DNA of 23,076 nt from an uncultured bacterium (GTDB lineage Bacteria; Planctomycetota; UBA1135; GCA-002686595). The notes below the pieces were generated by a model that was not told where the DNA came from, did no database searches, and saw only the letters and a list, made by a program, of their open reading frames with translations. Below are positions 1 to 7,455 of this stretch, in pieces (positions within the stretch are counted from its first letter, which is position 1; the number at the start of each line of letters is the position of its first letter). The stretch is taken from positions 1 through 23,076 of the forward strand of contig CADEGS010000047.1 of NCBI GenBank assembly GCA_902826945.1, in the 5' to 3' direction. The position numbers were made by a program, and so were the translations under genes.

Positions 1-1620
1 TGCCCGATCGGCGACGACTGGCGCAACGAGATCCCCGCCATCGGCGTGATCTCGACCGGCGGCAGCACGTTCTGCACCGGCTTCATGGTCAACAACACGG
101 CCAACGACCGCACGCCGTTCTTCATGACGGCGAACCACTGCGGCATCAGCTCCGGCAACGCCGCGTCGCTGGTCGTCTACTGGAACTACGAGACCTCGAC
201 CTGCGGCGGCTCGCCCAACGGCAGCCTGAGCGAGTTCAACACCGGGTCGATCTTCCGCTCCGCGTTCTCCAGCTCCGACTTCACGCTGGTGCAGCTCGAC
301 GACGACCCGGACCCCGACTGGGGCGTCACCTTCGCCGGCTGGGACCGCAGCGGCGCCGAGGCGACGACGGCGATCGCGATCCACCACCCGAACACCGACG
401 AGAAGCGCATCAGCTTCGAGTACCAGTCCACGACGACCACGTCCTACCTGGGCACGACGGTGCCGGGCGACAGCACGCACGTGCGCGTCATCGACTGGGA
501 CGTGGGCACGACCGAGCCCGGCTCGTCGGGCTCGCCGCTCTTCGACCAGAACCACCGGATCATCGGCCAGCTCCACGGCGGCTTCGCGGCCTGCGGCAAC
601 GACGACTCCGACTGGTACGGGCGCTTCTCGCGCTCGTGGACGGGCGGCGGCACGAGCTCGTCGCGGCTCAGCAACTGGCTCGACCCGATCGCGAGCGGCG
701 CCACGTCGGTGAACACGCTCGGCACGGGCATGAGCGTGTCGCCCGGCGGCACGGTGCTCTCCGAGGGGCCGTACGGCGGCCCGTTCTCGAACCCCTCGAC
801 CGTCTACACGCTGAACAACACGACGCAGGACCCGCTCGACTACGAGGTCTCGCTGAGCGGCGGCGTGGGGCTGCGCCTGAACGGCGGGACGGCGCCGGTG
901 GCCGGCACGCTCGGCGCGGGCGCCTCGACGATGGTGACCGTCTCGCTGGCGAACGCGGTCAACGGCTACGCCTCGGGCTCGTACAGCGGGATGGTCGCGT
1001 TCGAGGACCAGACCAACGGCATCACCTCGTCGCGCACGCACGTGATCGAGATCGGGCGCGTCGTCGCCCACGACTTCCCGATGGACGCGAACCCGGGCTG
1101 GACGATGCAGGGCGAGTGGGCCTTCGGCGTGCCGCTGGGCAACGTGGGCGGCTTCGGCCTGGCCGACCCGACCTCTGGCGCGACGGGCTCGAGCGTGCTC
1201 GGCTACGACCTGGCAGGCACGTACGCGCACAACCTCGGGCAGCAGCACCTGACCTCGACGGCGATCGACTGCAGCGCGCTGACCGGCACGAAGGTGCGCT
1301 TCATGCGCTGGCTGAACGTGGAGCAGCCGCTCTACGACCACGCCTACTTCCGCGTCAGCACCAACGGGTCGAGCTACGTCACCCTGTGGGAGAACAGCGC
1401 CGAGATCACCGACTCGAGCTGGATGCTCCAGGAGTTCGACATCTCCGCCATCGCCGACGGCCAGCCGACCGTCTACCTGCGCTGGACGATGGGCACGACC
1501 GACAGCTCCTGGGACTACACCGGCTGGAACGTGGACGACGTCCAGATCACCGGGTTCCAGCCCGGTAGCGGCGGCATCGACCCGCGCCAGAAGCTGCGCC
1601 TCGACAAGGTGCCGCGCTAG
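1..1620 (+). CDS. Secreted trypsin-like (lysyl endopeptidase-type) serine protease, 5' truncated
   Basis: The reading frame is open from base 1, so the N-terminus, with signal peptide and any propeptide, lies outside the window; 539 residues are visible. The first 230 or so residues match the lysyl endopeptidase branch of family S1. The catalytic His is in TANHCG, the Asp probably in SSSDFTLVQL, and the Ser in PGSSGSPLF. The block YGRFSRSW followed by SRLSNWLDP is typical of the end of that domain. An Ig-like beta domain follows (roughly residues 245-350), then a C-terminal MAM/jelly-roll-like domain (roughly 360-515) with the closing pattern GWNVDDVQI. Such proteases are exported and cut after lysine; whether this one keeps lysine specificity cannot be decided here. 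The gene stands alone and converges on the S41 protease gene, with a strong hairpin between them. Confidence 0.85.
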   Translation, partial: CPIGDDWRNEIPAIGVISTGGSTFCTGFMVNNTANDRTPFFMTANHCGISSGNAASLVVYWNYETSTCGGSPNGSLSEFNTGSIFRSAFSSSDFTLVQLDDDPDPDWGVTFAGWDRSGAEATTAIAIHHPNTDEKRISFEYQSTTTTSYLGTTVPGDSTHVRVIDWDVGTTEPGSSGSPLFDQNHRIIGQLHGGFAACGNDDSDWYGRFSRSWTGGGTSSSRLSNWLDPIASGATSVNTLGTGMSVSPGGTVLSEGPYGGPFSNPSTVYTLNNTTQDPLDYEVSLSGGVGLRLNGGTAPVAGTLGAGASTMVTVSLANAVNGYASGSYSGMVAFEDQTNGITSSRTHVIEIGRVVAHDFPMDANPGWTMQGEWAFGVPLGNVGGFGLADPTSGATGSSVLGYDLAGTYAHNLGQQHLTSTAIDCSALTGTKVRFMRWLNVEQPLYDHAYFRVSTNGSSYVTLWENSAEITDSSWMLQEFDISAIADGQPTVYLRWTMGTTDSSWDYTGWNVDDVQITGFQPGSGGIDPRQKLRLDKVPR

Positions 1621-1667
1621 AGGCGCTCTCTTCCCTCCCGCCGGGAGCCGCGCGCTTCCGGTCCATG

Positions 1668-1702
1668 GCCGCCCCCTTCCCGCCGCGCGGGAAGGGGGCG
1701 GC
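1668..1702. terminator. Perfect 14-bp hairpin between convergent genes
   Basis: The arms gccgcccccttccc (1668-1681) and gggaagggggcggc (1689-1702) are exact reverse complements around a 7-base loop. The hairpin lies 47 bp after the protease stop and 62 bp from the S41 protease stop, so it can serve both convergent genes. No T-tract follows on either strand, so it is a terminator-like or mRNA-end-protecting hairpin rather than a textbook intrinsic terminator. Confidence 0.6.
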
Positions 1703-1764
1703 TCGCGTTCCGGGAGGCGCGCCGCGTCCGTCTGCCGCCGGCCAGGCGCGCCGAGCCTGCTCGC

Positions 1765-3024
1765 TCAGCGGCCCTCGGCCGCTCCCGGCGCGTGCGCGAG
1801 CGCGGCCGCGAGCGCCGGGTCGCGGCCGGCGAAGCAGTCGGCGGACTCCAGCGCGACGGGCAGGTCGGGCACGAGCGTGAGGCGCTCGTCGTCCGCGGCG
1901 GCGAAGGCGTGGTAGCGCGTGGCGACGCGCACGAGGAGCCCCGGGTGGTGCGCGAGCGCGATCGTGCGCGGGTCGCCGTACTGGTTCGGGGCGCCGCCGG
2001 TCGGCTCGCCGACGAGGAGCGCGCCGGTCTCGCGCTCGAGCGCGGTCACGAAGTTCGCCGCCGCCGAGAACGTGTGCCGGCCGACGAGGCAGAAGAGCCG
2101 CCCCTGCCGGTCCACGCGCGGGTCGCGCAGCGCGTCCAGCAGCGGGCCGAAGGTCGTGTTGTCGCCGCCGCCGTTCCAGCGCACGTCCACGATCACGCGC
2201 TCCAGGCCCTCCGCGGCGACGCGCGGCGCGAGCGTCGCCGCGAAGGCCGCCAGCGTGCCGCCCGCGTCGTCCGCGGCGCGGACCTGGTTGACCTGCACGT
2301 AGAGCGCGCGCCCGTCGGCGAGCACCTCGCACCGCCAGGGACGCTCGCGCCCGCGCGCGGAGGGAAGGTCGCCCACCGGCGGCGGCGGCGCCGGAGCGGC
2401 GTGGCCGGCCGCAGGCGCGAGCGCGACCTCGCGCTCCACCCCGTCCTTGGCGCAGCGCAGCGCGACCGGACCGGGCCCGGGCTGGATGCCCGCGCCGCGC
2501 AGGAGCGCGGGCGTCACGAGCGCGGCCGGCAGCCGGGCGGTCAGGTCCGTCCCGTTGTCGTGCGAGAGCAGCGGCGCCAGGCGCCGCGCCGCGTCGTCCA
2601 CCGGCATGCCCGCGACGGCCAGCACGCGCCAGCCGACGAGGCCCGCGCCGCTCCGGTCCTCGACGACGAACCAGCCGTCGCCGAAGGCGTAGAGGCGCAG
2701 CGGCAGCACGTCCGCGCCGAGCGGCCAGACCAGCGCGTGCCCCTCGCGGCCGTCGCGCGAGAGCAGCGCGGCCAGGCGCATGAAGCCGACGACGTTGCGC
2801 TCCTCGTCGGCGGTGATCTCCGACAGGAACTCCTCCAGCGCTTGGCCGAGCTCCTCGGGCTCGAGCGCGTGCCAGGGATCGGGGTGCAGGCGCTCGAGCT
2901 CGACGACGAAGTGCCCGGCGTCGATCGTCCAGGCCTCGAGCGGGTCCTCCTGCGCGCCCGCGCGCGGCGCCAGGGCGGCGCACAGGGCGAGCGCCGCCGG
3001 CCATCCGCCCGTGCGCGCGCTCAC
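1765..3024 (-). CDS. Secreted S41-family (tail-specific/C-terminal-processing type) peptidase
   Basis: The chosen GTG start at 3024 overlaps the TGA of the upstream Rieske gene (GTGA), giving 419 residues that begin with a plausible signal peptide ending near APRAGAQ (residues 1-25). A longer in-frame opening runs back to 3288 but would lie inside the Rieske gene. The C-terminal half carries the TSPc-type core: a strand-rich block RVIVDVRWNGGGDN (276-289), then HTFSAAANF with candidate nucleophile Ser320, then LLVGEPTGGAPNQYGD with Glu340. This resembles the Ser/Glu-using members of S41 rather than those with a Ser-Lys dyad. The N-terminal 200 residues may hold a helical cap and a degenerate PDZ-like part. 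It probably acts outside the cytoplasmic membrane; the substrate is unknown. Confidence 0.75.
   Translation of the reverse strand: MSARTGGWPAALALCAALAPRAGAQEDPLEAWTIDAGHFVVELERLHPDPWHALEPEELGQALEEFLSEITADEERNVVGFMRLAALLSRDGREGHALVWPLGADVLPLRLYAFGDGWFVVEDRSGAGLVGWRVLAVAGMPVDDAARRLAPLLSHDNGTDLTARLPAALVTPALLRGAGIQPGPGPVALRCAKDGVEREVALAPAAGHAAPAPPPPVGDLPSARGRERPWRCEVLADGRALYVQVNQVRAADDAGGTLAAFAATLAPRVAAEGLERVIVDVRWNGGGDNTTFGPLLDALRDPRVDRQGRLFCLVGRHTFSAAANFVTALERETGALLVGEPTGGAPNQYGDPRTIALAHHPGLLVRVATRYHAFAAADDERLTLVPDLPVALESADCFAGRDPALAAALAHAPGAAEGR
1767..1783 (-). terminator. Hairpin at the 3' end of the S41 protease gene
   Basis: Arms agcggcc (1767-1773) and ggccgct (1777-1783) form a perfect 7-bp stem with a 3-base loop. 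It starts within the stop codon of the S41-type gene and covers the last codons. With the 1668-1702 hairpin downstream it gives the minus transcript two tandem 3' hairpins. Stems of this size also arise by chance at this GC content. Confidence 0.3.
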
Positions 3025-4109
3025 GGCTCGGCCAGGAGCCCGGCCAGCAGCCGGTGGAAGTGGTGCGTGCCGCGCTCGTGGCGCGGCGAGTAGCGCCCGC
3101 GCCGGTACAGCCGCGAGCGCACGCCGCGCTGCACGCCCTCGACGACCATCTCGTCCTCGAGCTCGACCCGGTGCAGGTCGGCGCCCGCGCCGCGCGCGAG
3201 CAGCTCCGGCCGCCACACCCAGCGGCGGTACTCGACGCGCGTGCGCGCCGGGCCGAGCGGCACGACGGCGTTGAGCGAGAGGCCCCACGGGTAGAAGTTC
3301 AGCATCAGGTTCGGGAACAGCCAGGCGTAGTACGCGGCCACGCGCTGCCCGTGCTCGGGCGAGCCCGCGGGCGGCTCGAAGCAGGGCTCGCCAGGCTTCG
3401 CGACGCCGACCTGGAGCGTGCCCGAGGGGAACAGCTCGACCTTGTACTCACCGAACTCGAGCACCTCGTTCAGCCCCGCGTGCACGAAGGGGATGTGGAA
3501 GCCCTCGAGGTAGTTCTCGCAGTAGAGGATCCAGCTCGCCGCGATGTCGTACGAGCGCGTGCCGTCGGGGTCGGCGCGGAAGCGCTCCAGCGGCAGCCAG
3601 CCGACGCGCTCGCGCACGAAGCCGATCCAGGCGTCGAAGTCGGGCGGCGTCTCGAGCGCCGTGAAGGCCAGCGGGCCGAGGCGGCGCAGCGGACGGCGCG
3701 CCAGGTCGTCGTCGGCCGCGGGGAAGTCGGTCACGTCCTCGAAGGCGGGCATGTGCTCGAGCGACCCGTCGAGCCCGAAGCGCCGCCCGTGGTAGCCGCA
3801 GCGCAGCCCGCGCGTCGCGCCCGGCGCGCGGCAGACGAGGTAGCCGCGGTGCGTGCAGACGTTGGAGAGGCAGCGCTCGACGCCGTCGGCGTCGCGCGTG
3901 ACGACCAGGGGCGCGTCGAGCAGGCCGCCGAGCAGCTCGACCGGGCAGGCGTGCGCGGGCTCGAGCGGCGGCGCGTCGATCCACTGCCACGAGCGCGCGA
4001 AGGCGCGCTCGCGCAGCGCGGCGAAGATCGCCTCGTCGGTGTAGAGCGAAGCGGGCGGCGTGGAGGCCACGCCCACCTCGGGGTCGACCTCGATCGGGGG
4101 GTGCGTCAT
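3021..4109 (-). CDS. Rieske non-heme iron oxygenase, alpha subunit (ring-hydroxylating / quaternary-amine oxygenase family)
   Basis: The protein has 362 residues from an ATG, normal for the family. The Rieske [2Fe-2S] site is visible as C85-x-H87 (CTHRG) and C104-x2-H107 (CGYHG). The catalytic domain carries ENYLEGFHIPFVH: His205 and His210 plus a downstream acid (Asp319 in VELEDEMV) form the likely 2-His-1-carboxylate iron site. The residue in the position that bridges electron transfer between subunits is Glu202, not the Asp usual in aromatic dioxygenases. Glu is found there in carnitine/choline-type monooxygenases, and the C-terminal block YSPRHERGTHHFHRLL also looks like that branch. No reductase or ferredoxin gene is adjacent, so an electron donor must come from elsewhere. 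It is coupled to the S41 peptidase by a 4-bp overlap. The substrate is not determined. Confidence 0.85.
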   Translation of the reverse strand: MTHPPIEVDPEVGVASTPPASLYTDEAIFAALRERAFARSWQWIDAPPLEPAHACPVELLGGLLDAPLVVTRDADGVERCLSNVCTHRGYLVCRAPGATRGLRCGYHGRRFGLDGSLEHMPAFEDVTDFPAADDDLARRPLRRLGPLAFTALETPPDFDAWIGFVRERVGWLPLERFRADPDGTRSYDIAASWILYCENYLEGFHIPFVHAGLNEVLEFGEYKVELFPSGTLQVGVAKPGEPCFEPPAGSPEHGQRVAAYYAWLFPNLMLNFYPWGLSLNAVVPLGPARTRVEYRRWVWRPELLARGAGADLHRVELEDEMVVEGVQRGVRSRLYRRGRYSPRHERGTHHFHRLLAGLLAEP

Positions 4110-4125
4110 GGCGTGGCGTGCGGGC

Positions 4126-4154
4126 CGAGGATCCTACCGCTCCGCGAGGATCCT
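4126..4154. repeat. Pair of 10-bp direct repeats, each containing a palindrome, upstream of the Rieske gene
   Basis: The sequence cgaggatcct occurs at 4126-4135 and again at 4145-4154, a 19-bp period or close to two helical turns. Each copy contains the 8-bp palindrome aggatcct. They sit 17 to 45 bp upstream of the Rieske ATG on the minus strand, where a promoter or operator would lie. On the minus strand the segment also reads TAGGAT, a weak -10-like hexamer. No regulator can be named. Confidence 0.35.
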
Positions 4155-4168
4155 CCCGAGCGCTCCCC

Positions 4169-4191
4169 GGCACCCATGCCCGGCGGGTGCC
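4169..4191 (-). terminator. Hairpin downstream of the beta-propeller gene
   Basis: Arms ggcaccc (4169-4175) and gggtgcc (4185-4191) form a perfect 7-bp stem with a 9-base loop, about 43 bp past the propeller stop and before the Rieske gene on the same strand. It may end the propeller transcript. There is no T-tract. Confidence 0.3.
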
Positions 4192-4233
4192 CGGTCCCGG
4201 GCGCGCTCCCCCCCGGATGCAGCGCGTGGCCGG

Positions 4234-5442
4234 CTACAGGCGCAGGCGCACGGTCGGGCTCGTCCGGCAGAGCGCGGGCTCGAGAGCCTGGAGCAGGAGC
4301 GTCTCGCCCGCGAGGCCGGCCGGGACGCTCCAGTCGAGGAAGGCGCGCCCCGACTCGTCGGCGACGAGCGGCGCCCGCAGGACGGAGGCCTGCAGCGGGG
4401 CGGGGCACGCGGCCTGCGCGCCGAGCACGATGCCGAACGGGAGCGGCGCGACCAGGCGCGGGAGCGTGCGCAGCCTGCCGGCGCCGAGCAAGAGCGCATC
4501 GCCCGGCCGCGCGCCGCGCACCACGAGCAGGTTCGGCGCGCCGGCCACCGGATGCGCCGGAGGGAGCACCGCCAGGGCCGGGCCGGGCTCGAAGCAGGCG
4601 AAGAGCGGCGCGGAGAGGCCGCCCGCGCCGGCCGTGACGAGCGCGCCGAGCGGCGCTCCCGTGCGGCCGTCGTAGCGCAGCACCTCGTTCTCTCCCTGGT
4701 TCACGACCACGAGCGCGCCGGTCTCGTCCCAGCACAGGCCGAGCGGAGCCGCCAGGCGCGCGTCCTGCACGAAGGTGCCGAGGAAGGCGCCGGTCGTCCC
4801 GTCGAAGCGCTGGATGCGCGTGCTGAAGGCGTTCGTGACGTAGAGGGCGCCGTCGGGCCCGAAGGCCAGGTCGTGCGGACCGTTCAGGCTCGTCTTCACG
4901 AAGTTGCCGAGGTACGCGCCGCTCCTCCCGTCGTAGCGCTTGATGCGGTCGGTGAGGACGCTGCCGACGAAGAGGTCGCCGCCCGGGCCGAAGGCGAAGC
5001 TCGTCGGGCCGTCCAGGTTGCCCCCGGAGGCGAACGTGCCGAGGAACGCTCCGCTCGCGCCGTCGAAGCGCAGGATCGAGTCGGTCGTCGCGTTGGCGAC
5101 GTAGAGGCGGCCGTCGGGGCCGAAGCCGAGCTGGCGCGGCTCGTCGAGGCCGCCCCCCTGCGCGAACACGCCCAGGAAGGCGCCGTCGGAGCCGCGGTAG
5201 CGCAGGACCTGATCGGTCAGCGCGCTGACGACGAAGAGGTCGCCGCCGGGACCGAAGGTCAGGCCGACCGGGTTGTCGAGGCCGCCGCCGGCGGCGGCGA
5301 CGCCCTGGAACGCCCCGCTCGTCGCGTCGTAGCGCAGCACCTGGTCGGTGAAGCGGCTCGTGACGAAGAGCGACGCCTGCGCGGCGGCGGCGGGCGCGAG
5401 GGCGGGGAGGACGAGGACGAGCGAGGCGAGGCGGAAGGTCAT
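4234..5442 (-). CDS. Secreted NHL/SMP-30-like beta-propeller protein
   Basis: The ATG at 5442 is preceded by AGGAG eight bases upstream, giving 402 residues; a longer in-frame opening to 5652 would run into the divergent kinase gene. Residues 1-21 form a signal peptide ending in AAAAQA. Six tandem repeats of 43-46 residues follow (about residues 23-290), each with the skeleton L(F/Y)V-x5-(D)-x-(I/V)-x-R(Y/F)-x3-(S/T)GA(F/Y)LG and a closing FGPGG-type turn, so a six-bladed propeller is likely. The last 110 or so residues form a separate beta-rich domain with paired Cys, of the kind seen at the end of many secreted planctomycete proteins. No catalytic residues stand out. It could be a lactonase-like fold, a binding protein or a surface protein. 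Confidence 0.7.
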   Translation of the reverse strand: MTFRLASLVLVLPALAPAAAAQASLFVTSRFTDQVLRYDATSGAFQGVAAAGGGLDNPVGLTFGPGGDLFVVSALTDQVLRYRGSDGAFLGVFAQGGGLDEPRQLGFGPDGRLYVANATTDSILRFDGASGAFLGTFASGGNLDGPTSFAFGPGGDLFVGSVLTDRIKRYDGRSGAYLGNFVKTSLNGPHDLAFGPDGALYVTNAFSTRIQRFDGTTGAFLGTFVQDARLAAPLGLCWDETGALVVVNQGENEVLRYDGRTGAPLGALVTAGAGGLSAPLFACFEPGPALAVLPPAHPVAGAPNLLVVRGARPGDALLLGAGRLRTLPRLVAPLPFGIVLGAQAACPAPLQASVLRAPLVADESGRAFLDWSVPAGLAGETLLLQALEPALCRTSPTVRLRL

Positions 5443-5566
5443 GGCGTGGTCTCCTGCGCCACAGGGTGCGCCGGTGCGCGGCCGCGGGAGCGCGGCAGGG
5501 GCGAGCGGCTGCGCGGGCGGGACGAGCGGCCTCCCGCGCCCGCGCGCGGCGGGCCAAGATGGACGC

Positions 5567-6670
5567 ATGCCGCGTCCGCCCGCGCCTCCTCCGCTCGCCC
5601 TGGCGGTCGTCGGCGCGGCGACCGCGCTCGGCCTGGTCTCGGCCTCGCGCATGTACTGGGGCTACGCGGCCGCGGGGCGCCCGATCGCGCCCGTGGACGC
5701 GCTCGGCAGCGGCCTGCTCGAGTGGTGGCTGTGGGTGCCGCTCCTGCCGGCGGTGCGCCGGCTCGCGGGGCGCTTCCCCGTCGCGCCGGGGCGTGTGGCG
5801 CGCGCGCTCCTCGTGCACGGCCTGGCAGCGCTGGCGGCCTCGCTGGTGCAGATCGCGCTCTTCGCGGCCGCGTCGGCGGCGATCCGCGCCCTGCGCTTCG
5901 GCAACGGCTCGTTCGAGCGCGAGCTCGCGGCGAGCTTCCTCTTCAAGCTGCACACGGGCGTCGTCGCGTACGGAGCCGCGGTGTGCGCGTTCCTGGCGCT
6001 CGACGCGGCGCGCCGCTCGCGCGAGGAGGCGCTGCGGCGCGAGCGCGGCGAGCGCGCGCTGGCCGAGGCGCGCCTCGCGGCCGTGCAGTCGCAGCTCGCG
6101 CCGCACTTCCTCTTCAACGCGCTGAACGCGGTCGCCGCCTCGCTGCGCGACGCGCCCGACGCCGCGGAGCGCATGCTGGCGCGCCTGGCCGAGCTGCTGC
6201 GCACGGTGCTCGCGCGGCGCGACGACCAGGAGCAGACGCTGGGGCAGGAGCTCGACTTCCTCGCGTCCTACCTGGCCCTGCAGCGCGAGCGCTTCGGCGA
6301 GCGGCTGGCGGTGGAGCTGCTCGTCGACCCGGCCGTGCGCGAGGCGCGCGTGCCGACCTTCCTGCTGCTGCCGCTGGTCGAGAACGCGCTCGAGCACGGC
6401 GTCGGCCGGCGCCGCGGGCCGGTGTCGCTCTGCGTGCGGGCCGAGGAGCGCGCGGGCAGCGTGCTGCTCGCCGTCGAGGACGACGGACCGGGATTCCAGG
6501 CCGACGCGCTGGCGATCGCCGGGCGCGGGCTGGGGCTGGAGAGCGTGCGCGAGCGGCTGCGGCTCGTGCACGGCGAGAGCGGACGCTGCGAGCTCGGCCG
6601 CGGCGCCGCCGGCGGCGCGGCCATCCGCCTGAGCTTCCCGGCGCGCGCTGCGTGGAGCCCGGGGACGTGA
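5567..6670 (+). CDS. LytS-type (His_kinase family) membrane sensor histidine kinase
   Basis: The protein has 367 residues from the ATG at 5567; the frame is open further upstream to 5348, but that part overlaps the divergent propeller gene. Four hydrophobic stretches (about residues 10-27, 47-63, 80-105 and 122-147) form a membrane sensor region without a recognisable ligand domain. A short coiled linker leads to the His_kinase domain with phospho-acceptor His180 in QLAPHFLFNALNAV. The ATPase domain follows with its N-box at LPLVENALEHG (Asn273) and G-boxes DDGPGF (305-310) and GRGLGLESV (319-327). It phosphorylates the response regulator encoded next, to which it is coupled by a GTGA overlap. 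The signal is unknown. Confidence 0.88.
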   Translation: MPRPPAPPPLALAVVGAATALGLVSASRMYWGYAAAGRPIAPVDALGSGLLEWWLWVPLLPAVRRLAGRFPVAPGRVARALLVHGLAALAASLVQIALFAAASAAIRALRFGNGSFERELAASFLFKLHTGVVAYGAAVCAFLALDAARRSREEALRRERGERALAEARLAAVQSQLAPHFLFNALNAVAASLRDAPDAAERMLARLAELLRTVLARRDDQEQTLGQELDFLASYLALQRERFGERLAVELLVDPAVREARVPTFLLLPLVENALEHGVGRRRGPVSLCVRAEERAGSVLLAVEDDGPGFQADALAIAGRGLGLESVRERLRLVHGESGRCELGRGAAGGAAIRLSFPARAAWSPGT

Positions 6671-7443
6671 GCGCGCGCCACCGGGTCCTGGTCGTGGACG
6701 ACGAGCCGCCGGCGCGCCGGCGCCTGCGCGCGCTGCTCGAGGCGAGCCCCGACTTCGGCGTGGCGGCCGAGGGCGTCGACGGGCAGGAGGCGCTCGAGCT
6801 CCTGGCCCGCGAGCCCTTCGACCTCGTGCTGCTCGACGTGCAGATGCCCGCTCCCGACGGCCTCGAGGTCGTGCGCGCGCACGGCCCCGCGCGCCTGCCG
6901 CCGGTCGTGTTCGTGACCGCCTTCGACCGCCACGCCGTGCGCGCGTTCGAGCTGTGCGCGCTCGACTACCTGCTCAAGCCCTTCGACCGGGCGCGCTTCG
7001 AGGCCATGCTCGCGCGCGCGCGAGCGGCGATCGCCGAGCGCAGGGCCGCGCGCCAGGGAGCGCTGGCGGCGCGGCTCGAGCGCCTGCTGGCGGCGCGCGC
7101 GCCGCTCGCGGAGCCCCCGATCGTGCTGCAGGCCGGACGGCGCACGGTGTGCCTGGCCCCCTCCGAGATCGGCTGGGTCGAGGCCGCCGACAACTACTGC
7201 CGCGTGCGCGGAGCGCGCGGCGAGCACCTCGTGCGCGCGACGCTCGCGGCGCTCGAGCGCCGCCTCGCCGCGCACGGCTTCCTGCGCATCCACCGCTCGA
7301 CGCTGGTCAACGCGCGCCTCGTGCGCGAGGTGCGCCCGGGCCGCGCGGGCGAGAGCGAGCTCGTGCTGGCGGACGGCACGGTGCTCGTCTCGGCGCGCCG
7401 CTACCGCGCCGCGCTGGCCGCGCGCTGGCCGCGCCCGCGCTGA
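6667..7443 (+). CDS. LytTR-family response regulator
   Basis: The GTG start at 6667 overlaps the kinase stop (GTGA) and gives 258 residues beginning just before the receiver core VLVVDDEPP. Receiver residues are the acidic pair Asp11/Asp12, phospho-acceptor Asp57 in LVLLDVQMP, Thr84 in FVTAF and Lys104 in LLKPFD. A charged linker leads to a LytTR DNA-binding domain (about residues 150-250), recognisable by IGWVEAADNYCRVR, LRIHRSTLVNARLVREV and the C-terminal LVSARRYR. LytTR proteins bind tandem direct repeats as dimers and activate nearby genes; no clear target site could be assigned. The long in-frame opening upstream of 6667 is a high-GC artefact. Confidence 0.9.
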   Translation: MSARHRVLVVDDEPPARRRLRALLEASPDFGVAAEGVDGQEALELLAREPFDLVLLDVQMPAPDGLEVVRAHGPARLPPVVFVTAFDRHAVRAFELCALDYLLKPFDRARFEAMLARARAAIAERRAARQGALAARLERLLAARAPLAEPPIVLQAGRRTVCLAPSEIGWVEAADNYCRVRGARGEHLVRATLAALERRLAAHGFLRIHRSTLVNARLVREVRPGRAGESELVLADGTVLVSARRYRAALAARWPRPR

Positions 7444-7455
7444 GCGCGCCGCTCA
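7441..7455. terminator. Minimal hairpin spanning two convergent stop codons
   Basis: Bases tgagcg (7441-7446) and cgctca (7450-7455) are perfect complements around a 3-base loop. The outer three bases on each side are the TGA stop codons of the response regulator (+) and the aminotransferase (-). The genes are only 9 bp apart, so this is the only place for a shared 3' hairpin. The stem is short and function is uncertain. Confidence 0.3.

Noticed and set aside
3025..3288. N-terminal extension of the S41 peptidase by 88 codons
   Set aside because: It lies inside the Rieske gene in another frame, and the GTG at 3024 gives a proper signal peptide and a 4-bp overlap typical of this genome.
4060..7443. 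Very long plus-strand open frame of over 1,100 codons running into the LytTR regulator
   Set aside because: Only the part from 6667 has recognisable protein sequence; upstream it is Arg/Ala/Glu-rich shadow over the Rieske, propeller and kinase genes, an effect of the high GC content.
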